DNA of 9,138 nt from Candidatus Woesearchaeota archaeon (GTDB lineage Archaea; Nanobdellota; Nanobdellia; Woesearchaeales; ARS49), in NCBI GenBank assembly GCA_016203345.1, contig JACQMZ010000105.1, positions 1-9,138 of the forward strand. The letters are read 5' to 3'. A program made the position numbers and the translations under genes. Each line of letters opens with the position of its first letter. Position 1 is the first letter of the stretch. The notes beneath the pieces were generated by a model, which was given only the letters and a program-made list of their open reading frames with translations, was not told the origin of the DNA and did no database searches. This document shows, one piece after another, positions 6,011 through 9,138 of the stretch.

Positions 6011-7063
6011 TTAATATTTCTTCACGCGCACATCGCCTTTATTAGCTTCAATAACAATGTCATCCTGTTCGGCAAACTTTGTCAGCTTCGTCACCACACC
6101 AGGCAACAAGATTCTGTCGCCACGCAATTCAACCTTTGACACGATCTCTTTCGGCTCGCCAATCAACTCCTGCACTACCTTGTCGCCTGCACGACCAGCC
6201 AATTCCTTTGTTCGTTCGTACAAATACCGCGCGATTTTCTCCCCAACGTTGACCTTCGTAGCTTTAGATATGCCCTGAATGCCTGGCGACAGGTTGACTT
6301 CAATCACCATCGCACCCTTCGGACCGCGCAAAATATCCACGCCGCAAATTTCGGCACCAACTGCCCGCGCAGCGCGAACCGCGATTTGCGAAGTTTTCTC
6401 GTCCATTTCAATCCTCTTTGCTTCCCCGCCGGCGTGCAGGTTTGCGCGCTTTTCATCAGGCTGCGCCACGCGCTTCATGGCGGCCACGACACGATCACCA
6501 ATGACAAACGCGCGAATGTCCGTGCCTCCAGTCTCCACATATTCCTGAATGAGAAAAGGCTGCTTAAGCAATGCGAGCGCGTCGACCATAGAGCTGGCGC
6601 TTTCATAACTGTCTGCCAGCATCACACCTTTACCATGAGTGCCAGACGGCATTTTCATCACCACAGGATACGGCACTTTTTTGAGAATCTTCTTCGCAGA
6701 CTCAGCAGTGGATACCACCCATGTGCGCGGCATAGGAACATTAGCAACTTGAAACTTCAAGTGAGCCAAGAGCTTGTTGTGGCCGATCGTAAACGCACCA
6801 GGACGCACTGGCATAAAACACTCCGGCCCCACAACAGTCGTCACTGCCCGCAACAGGTTCGCATACCGTCCAGAACCCTTTGCGTAAATGCAATCATACT
6901 GCTTCAACGGCTTTCCGCCATACAGCACCTCTGCACTCGTGCCGAGCATGGACACCTCAAGCTCGCTCACGTTCAAGTGGTCGACACTCGTGAACAATTT
7001 TTTCATTTCAGAAACGGTCATCTCTGACGAGATGCTTCCCATGGAAATGACTGCTGCTTTCAT
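6011..7063 (-). CDS. rimK: RimK-like ATP-grasp amino-acid ligase with C-terminal AbrB-like extension
   Basis: A 350-residue ATP-grasp ligase of the RimK/LysX/CofF group, which joins amino acids (often glutamate) to a carboxyl end through an acyl phosphate. Seen are an N-terminal pre-ATP-grasp domain (about 1-95), VVMKMPSGTHGKGV (134-147) with the ATP-binding lysine and glycine loop, QEYVE (173-177), GTDIRAFVIGD (180-190), the RimK-type RANLHAGG (206-213), GVDIL with Asp243 and the metal-binding IEVNLSPG (254-261). Residues about 307-350 lie beyond the usual roughly 300-residue RimK and resemble an AbrB swapped hairpin (VELRGDRILLPG, then EQDDIVIEA). The start is the ATG overlapping the stop of the upstream retropepsin gene, implying coupled translation. 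The substrate cannot be told from sequence: ribosomal protein S6-like tails and cofactors are both known in the family. The gene name is by homology. Confidence 0.88.
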   Translation of the reverse strand: MKAAVISMGSISSEMTVSEMKKLFTSVDHLNVSELEVSMLGTSAEVLYGGKPLKQYDCIYAKGSGRYANLLRAVTTVVGPECFMPVRPGAFTIGHNKLLAHLKFQVANVPMPRTWVVSTAESAKKILKKVPYPVVMKMPSGTHGKGVMLADSYESASSMVDALALLKQPFLIQEYVETGGTDIRAFVIGDRVVAAMKRVAQPDEKRANLHAGGEAKRIEMDEKTSQIAVRAARAVGAEICGVDILRGPKGAMVIEVNLSPGIQGISKATKVNVGEKIARYLYERTKELAGRAGDKVVQELIGEPKEIVSKVELRGDRILLPGVVTKLTKFAEQDDIVIEANKGDVRVKKY

Positions 7064-7389
7064 TTTGCGGTATCGATCAAAAACCCCCTTTTCAAAATAT
7101 TCTGGCCAACCAAAACCTTGTACTTCATGTGGCGGCGGTCAGCAAGCGTAAAAGACGCCTTGATTTTCCTGTTGGCGATGATAATTTTAGTCTTGATCAC
7201 ACCACGCACTGTGCTCCCTGAAGCGCTCTTCACTTTCACCGTCTTCAACGTCGGCCCCAGACCAAGCTCGTGCGCCAACACGACATCAATACTCGACCGC
7301 GTAGCGCCAGTATCCACCCGCGCAGCCACCCTCTTAGACCGCTCACCAATAATGGACACCTCTTCAGTCATGCCGATAACGGTTTTCAT
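7060..7389 (-). CDS. RimB-like retropepsin-type aspartic protease
   Basis: A 109-residue protein of the family annotated as putative ATP-dependent zinc proteases (PF05618), a misleading name because the fold and motif are retropepsin-like. The catalytic loop reads VDTGATRSSID, and the family-typical C-terminal block ADRRHMKYKVLVGQNIL follows. Retropepsins have one Asp per chain and act as dimers. Members often sit beside rimK, and in pseudomonads the pair is called RimB-RimK. Here the stop overlaps the RimK-like ATG (ATGA), so the two are almost certainly made together; a likely job is trimming or regulating tails added by the ligase. I chose the ATG at 7389 (MKTVIG) over an upstream TTG at 7401 because a TATA box lies 27-28 bases before the ATG and MKTVIG is the usual N-terminus. 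Confidence 0.85.
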   Translation of the reverse strand: MKTVIGMTEEVSIIGERSKRVAARVDTGATRSSIDVVLAHELGLGPTLKTVKVKSASGSTVRGVIKTKIIIANRKIKASFTLADRRHMKYKVLVGQNILKRGFLIDTAK

Positions 7390-7412
7390 CAACACAATCA
7401 AAGCGTTTGAGC

Positions 7413-7420
7413 TATATTAA
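7413..7420 (-). promoter_or_regulatory. TATA box of the rimB-like/rimK operon
   Basis: The minus strand reads TTAATATA, centred 27-28 bases before the ATG at 7389. It overlaps the TAA stop of lysS (7417-7419), so the retropepsin-RimK pair can be transcribed independently from a leaderless start even though lysS lies directly upstream on the same strand. Confidence 0.55.
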
Positions 7421-8934
7421 GGTTGGTGCTCTTCTGGTACAACACGCAGATGAGGCGGAGTGTGCGCGTCTGTCAGGGGCTTCATGTAGGGGAATAAGAG
7501 AACGTCACGGATCGTGTCCTGGCTTGTGAAAAACATGGTGAGCCTGTCAATGCCAATGCCAATGCCACCAAGCGTCGGCATGCCATGCTCCAACGCTTCG
7601 ATGAAATCTTCATCCAGTGGATGCGCCTCTGTGTGGCCGTCCCTCAGCGCCTGCTGTTCCCTCTCAAACCTTTCCCTTTGGTCCATCGGGTCATTAATTT
7701 CGCTCCACCCATCGCCGAGCTCCATGCCGCCAATATAACACTCAAACCGCTCCACAAAACCCGGCTTGGAACGATGAGGCTTTGCCAAAGGAGAAATTTC
7801 CTTCGGGTAATCAATAATCCACAACGGCCCTTCCAGCTTTGGAGTGACCAGCTTGTCAAAAATCGCGTTAATGAAAATACCTTTACTGGGCGTTCCCCGA
7901 ACTTCCAACCTATGTTGAGACACAAACTTTTCCAACTCTTCCATGGACAACTTGTCCACATCGATCTTCACGTGCTGTTTAATCGCTTCAGTCATTGGCA
8001 CGCGCGGCCACTTGCCTGACACGTCAATCGCGCGATCCTTGTGTGAGAATGAGTATGATCCGAACAACGCCTTTGCAATACTTTTGTAAATTTCTTCAGC
8101 CGTGTCCATCATGACGTGATAGTCCGCGCCCACTTCATAAAACTCAAGCATGGTAAATTCAGGATTGTGCGAGTGGTCTGCCCCCTCATTTCTGAAGTTT
8201 CTCCCCAACTCATACACTTTCCCAAACCCTCCAACAATCAACCGCTTCAAGTACAGTTCTGGCGCAACACGCATGTACACCTTGGCATGATATTCGTTGT
8301 AGTGCGTTGTAAAGGGCTTTGCGTTTGTTCCCCCATACAATGGTTGAAGAACAGGCGTTTCCACTTCCATAAATCCACGATTATTCAGAAACTCACGAAT
8401 CGTTCTCACGATTTTTGCCCGCGTGTGAAAGACCTTGGTCACATCCGGATTCATGACAAAATCAAGATACCTGCGACGATAACGCAATTCCTTGTCCTGC
8501 AACCCGTGCCACTTGTCAGGCAAGGGACGGATCGACTTGCACAACACAGTAAAGTTGTCGACGTTAATCGTCACTTCCCCTGTTTTTGTCTTGAATACCT
8601 TCCCAGAAACGCCAATAAAGTCGCCCAGATCAAGCAAGCGAAGCAAGTCGTACTCTTTCAGGTTGTCCTTCTTGCAATAAAACTGCACACGACCAGTCTC
8701 ATCCAGAATGTGGCCAAAAGACGCGCCACCCATCCTGCGAAGCCCCACAATACGCCCAGCACAAACAACGGTGTCAGCCGTCTTTGCATCCGCTTCAAGC
8801 GACCCATACTTTCCAGTCACCTCATTCGCAAGATGCGTCTTGACAAACGTATACGGGTACGGATTGATGCCGAGCTTGCGGAGCTCTTCCAATTTGCGCA
8901 CGCGTTCAGCAATCAGTTCTTTTTCTGTGGGCAT
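7417..8934 (-). CDS. lysS: Lysyl-tRNA synthetase, class II
   Basis: A 505-residue class II synthetase that charges tRNA-Lys. An N-terminal helix (about 1-30) precedes the OB-fold anticodon-binding domain (about 55-135). Motif 1 is near 170-200 (KIVRTIREFLNNRGFMEVETP), motif 2 is YELGRNFRNEG with the NPEFTMLEFYE block (241-267), and motif 3 is GIGIGIDRLTMFF (457-469). RPLPDKWHGLQDKELRYRRRYLD is the standard linker of this family. Length is normal. Many archaea use the unrelated class I LysRS instead, so a class II enzyme beside an archaeal-type ileS is a lineage clue. The block IGGMELGDGWSEINDP (401-416) differs from the common ELANAFSELNDP form; the catalytic glutamate is kept. The ATG at 8934 is chosen for the normal N-terminus and a TATA box 26-27 bases upstream. 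Confidence 0.96.
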   Translation of the reverse strand: MPTEKELIAERVRKLEELRKLGINPYPYTFVKTHLANEVTGKYGSLEADAKTADTVVCAGRIVGLRRMGGASFGHILDETGRVQFYCKKDNLKEYDLLRLLDLGDFIGVSGKVFKTKTGEVTINVDNFTVLCKSIRPLPDKWHGLQDKELRYRRRYLDFVMNPDVTKVFHTRAKIVRTIREFLNNRGFMEVETPVLQPLYGGTNAKPFTTHYNEYHAKVYMRVAPELYLKRLIVGGFGKVYELGRNFRNEGADHSHNPEFTMLEFYEVGADYHVMMDTAEEIYKSIAKALFGSYSFSHKDRAIDVSGKWPRVPMTEAIKQHVKIDVDKLSMEELEKFVSQHRLEVRGTPSKGIFINAIFDKLVTPKLEGPLWIIDYPKEISPLAKPHRSKPGFVERFECYIGGMELGDGWSEINDPMDQRERFEREQQALRDGHTEAHPLDEDFIEALEHGMPTLGGIGIGIDRLTMFFTSQDTIRDVLLFPYMKPLTDAHTPPHLRVVPEEHQP

Positions 8935-8954
8935 TGACCATCACTGTTTGCGAC

Positions 8955-8966
8955 GATATAAAAAGC
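8955..8966. promoter_or_regulatory. TATA box of lysS, also readable on the plus strand
   Basis: TATAAAAA on the plus strand at 8957-8964 is TTTTTATA on the minus strand, centred 26-27 bases before the lysS ATG at 8934, so lysS should be leaderless. On the plus strand the same box would start a rightward transcript near 8985-8990, running through the hairpin element at 9015-9105. The rightward use is inference. Confidence 0.55.
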
Positions 8967-9014
8967 TATTGTTGGTACGTGTTTAGCTTCTGTTTTCGTT
9001 CGCTCACCGCAAGA

Positions 9015-9105
9015 GTTTTTGAGAACACGAATTCTCGAAAACCACCATACCCATTTTGCAACTGGTTTTTTATTGGACGGGACACCATCATGGTGGTTTT
9101 TGAGA
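9015..9105 (+). repeat. Three-armed inverted-repeat element upstream of lysS
   Basis: Arm A, GTTTTTGAGAA (9015-9025), and arm C, ATGGTGGTTTTTGAGA (9090-9105), share the direct repeat GTTTTTGAGA. Arm B (9032-9048, TTCTCGAAAACCACCAT) is complementary to both: 11 positions with A and 16 with C. In a plus-strand RNA the only imperfect position in each helix becomes a G-U pair, so pairing is continuous. A second palindrome, CACCATCATGGTG (9083-9095), competes for arm C, and GGTTTTTT (9064-9071) lies between B and C. No protein gene or tRNA was recognised in 8935-9138, so this may be a non-coding RNA, a leader of a gene beyond the right edge, or a small mobile repeat. Confidence 0.5.
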
Positions 9106-9138
9106 CGCTCAGAAATTTTCACTAATTGAATATAACGA

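Noticed and set aside
6386..7027. Long plus-strand open frame opposite rimK (213 residues)
   Set aside because: Antisense to a clear ATP-grasp gene, rich in His and Arg without recognisable structure.
7390..7401. Upstream TTG start for the retropepsin gene
   Set aside because: The TATA box spacing favours the ATG at 7389, and MKTVIG is the normal N-terminus of the family.
8116..8937. Long open frame on the plus strand opposite lysS (273 residues)
   Set aside because: It lies wholly antisense to a strongly conserved lysS and its translation shows no domain; such frames arise from the codon pattern of the real gene.
6004..9070. Ten-base match ACTGGTTTTT at 6004-6013 and 9061-9070
   Set aside because: Too short and A/T-biased to claim a shared element; it may reflect a common T-run terminator style, but two copies do not establish this.
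8913..9122. Minus-strand frame running across the lysS promoter into lysS
   Set aside because: It contains the lysS TATA box and the repeat arms, starts with GTG without a ribosome site, and overlaps the lysS start in another frame.
9060..9125. C/D box guide RNA on the minus strand (ATGATGG and CTGA present)
   Set aside because: The boxes occur in the wrong order and spacing for a C-D'-C'-D guide; ATGATG is part of the CACCATCATGGTG palindrome.
1..9138. CRISPR array, insertion sequence or integrase attachment site
   Set aside because: No regularly spaced direct repeats, no transposase or integrase frame, and no target-site duplications were seen.

Overview
The window looks like a piece of an archaeal genome. 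The isoleucyl-tRNA synthetase is of the archaeal/eukaryotic type. Five gene starts (ileS, the hxlR-like gene, the membrane winged-helix gene, the RimB-like gene, lysS) have a TATA-like A/T box centred about 26.5 to 28.5 bases upstream and no Shine-Dalgarno motif, which is the geometry of leaderless archaeal transcripts. A class II (bacterial-type) lysyl-tRNA synthetase and dense packing would suit a DPANN-like lineage, but that placement is inference; only the archaeal-type promoters and IleRS are directly visible.

Layout, left to right. (1) 11-597, plus strand: a VapBC toxin-antitoxin pair, an AbrB-fold antitoxin and a PIN-domain RNase sharing a 4-base overlap. (2) 594-3619, minus: ileS, followed by a possible 68-residue ORF that overlaps the ileS stop by ATGA and ends tail-to-tail inside the vapC stop. 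(3) 3688-6001: the most unusual part. A minus-strand lipoprotein joins an N-terminal type-1 copper (cupredoxin) domain to a roughly seven-bladed beta-propeller. Divergent from it is an HxlR-family regulator with extra cysteines, followed by a two-helix membrane protein with a cytoplasmic winged helix and two cysteines in its short outside loop. Each of the three promoters carries its own perfect dyad between the TATA box and the predicted transcription start. (4) 6011-7389, minus: a RimB-like retropepsin and a RimK-like ATP-grasp ligase overlapping by ATGA; the ligase has a C-terminal extension resembling an AbrB-type swapped-hairpin domain. (5) 7417-8934, minus: lysS. (6) 8935-9138: the lysS promoter, whose TATA box reads well in both directions, and a 91-base element with three complementary arms that could form mutually exclusive hairpins.

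How the genes may work together. The lipoprotein, HxlR-like protein and membrane winged helix form a plausible copper- or redox-responsive unit: an envelope-anchored copper protein with one cytoplasmic and one membrane-spanning sensor candidate. The RimB/RimK pair is a protein-tail modification module (amino-acid ligase plus aspartic protease). The two tRNA synthetases are housekeeping genes. No tRNA, rRNA, CRISPR array, insertion sequence or origin was recognised. Gaps between genes are short; the only other sizeable one, 598-796, is largely filled by the candidate small ORF on the minus strand, and I see nothing else in it.
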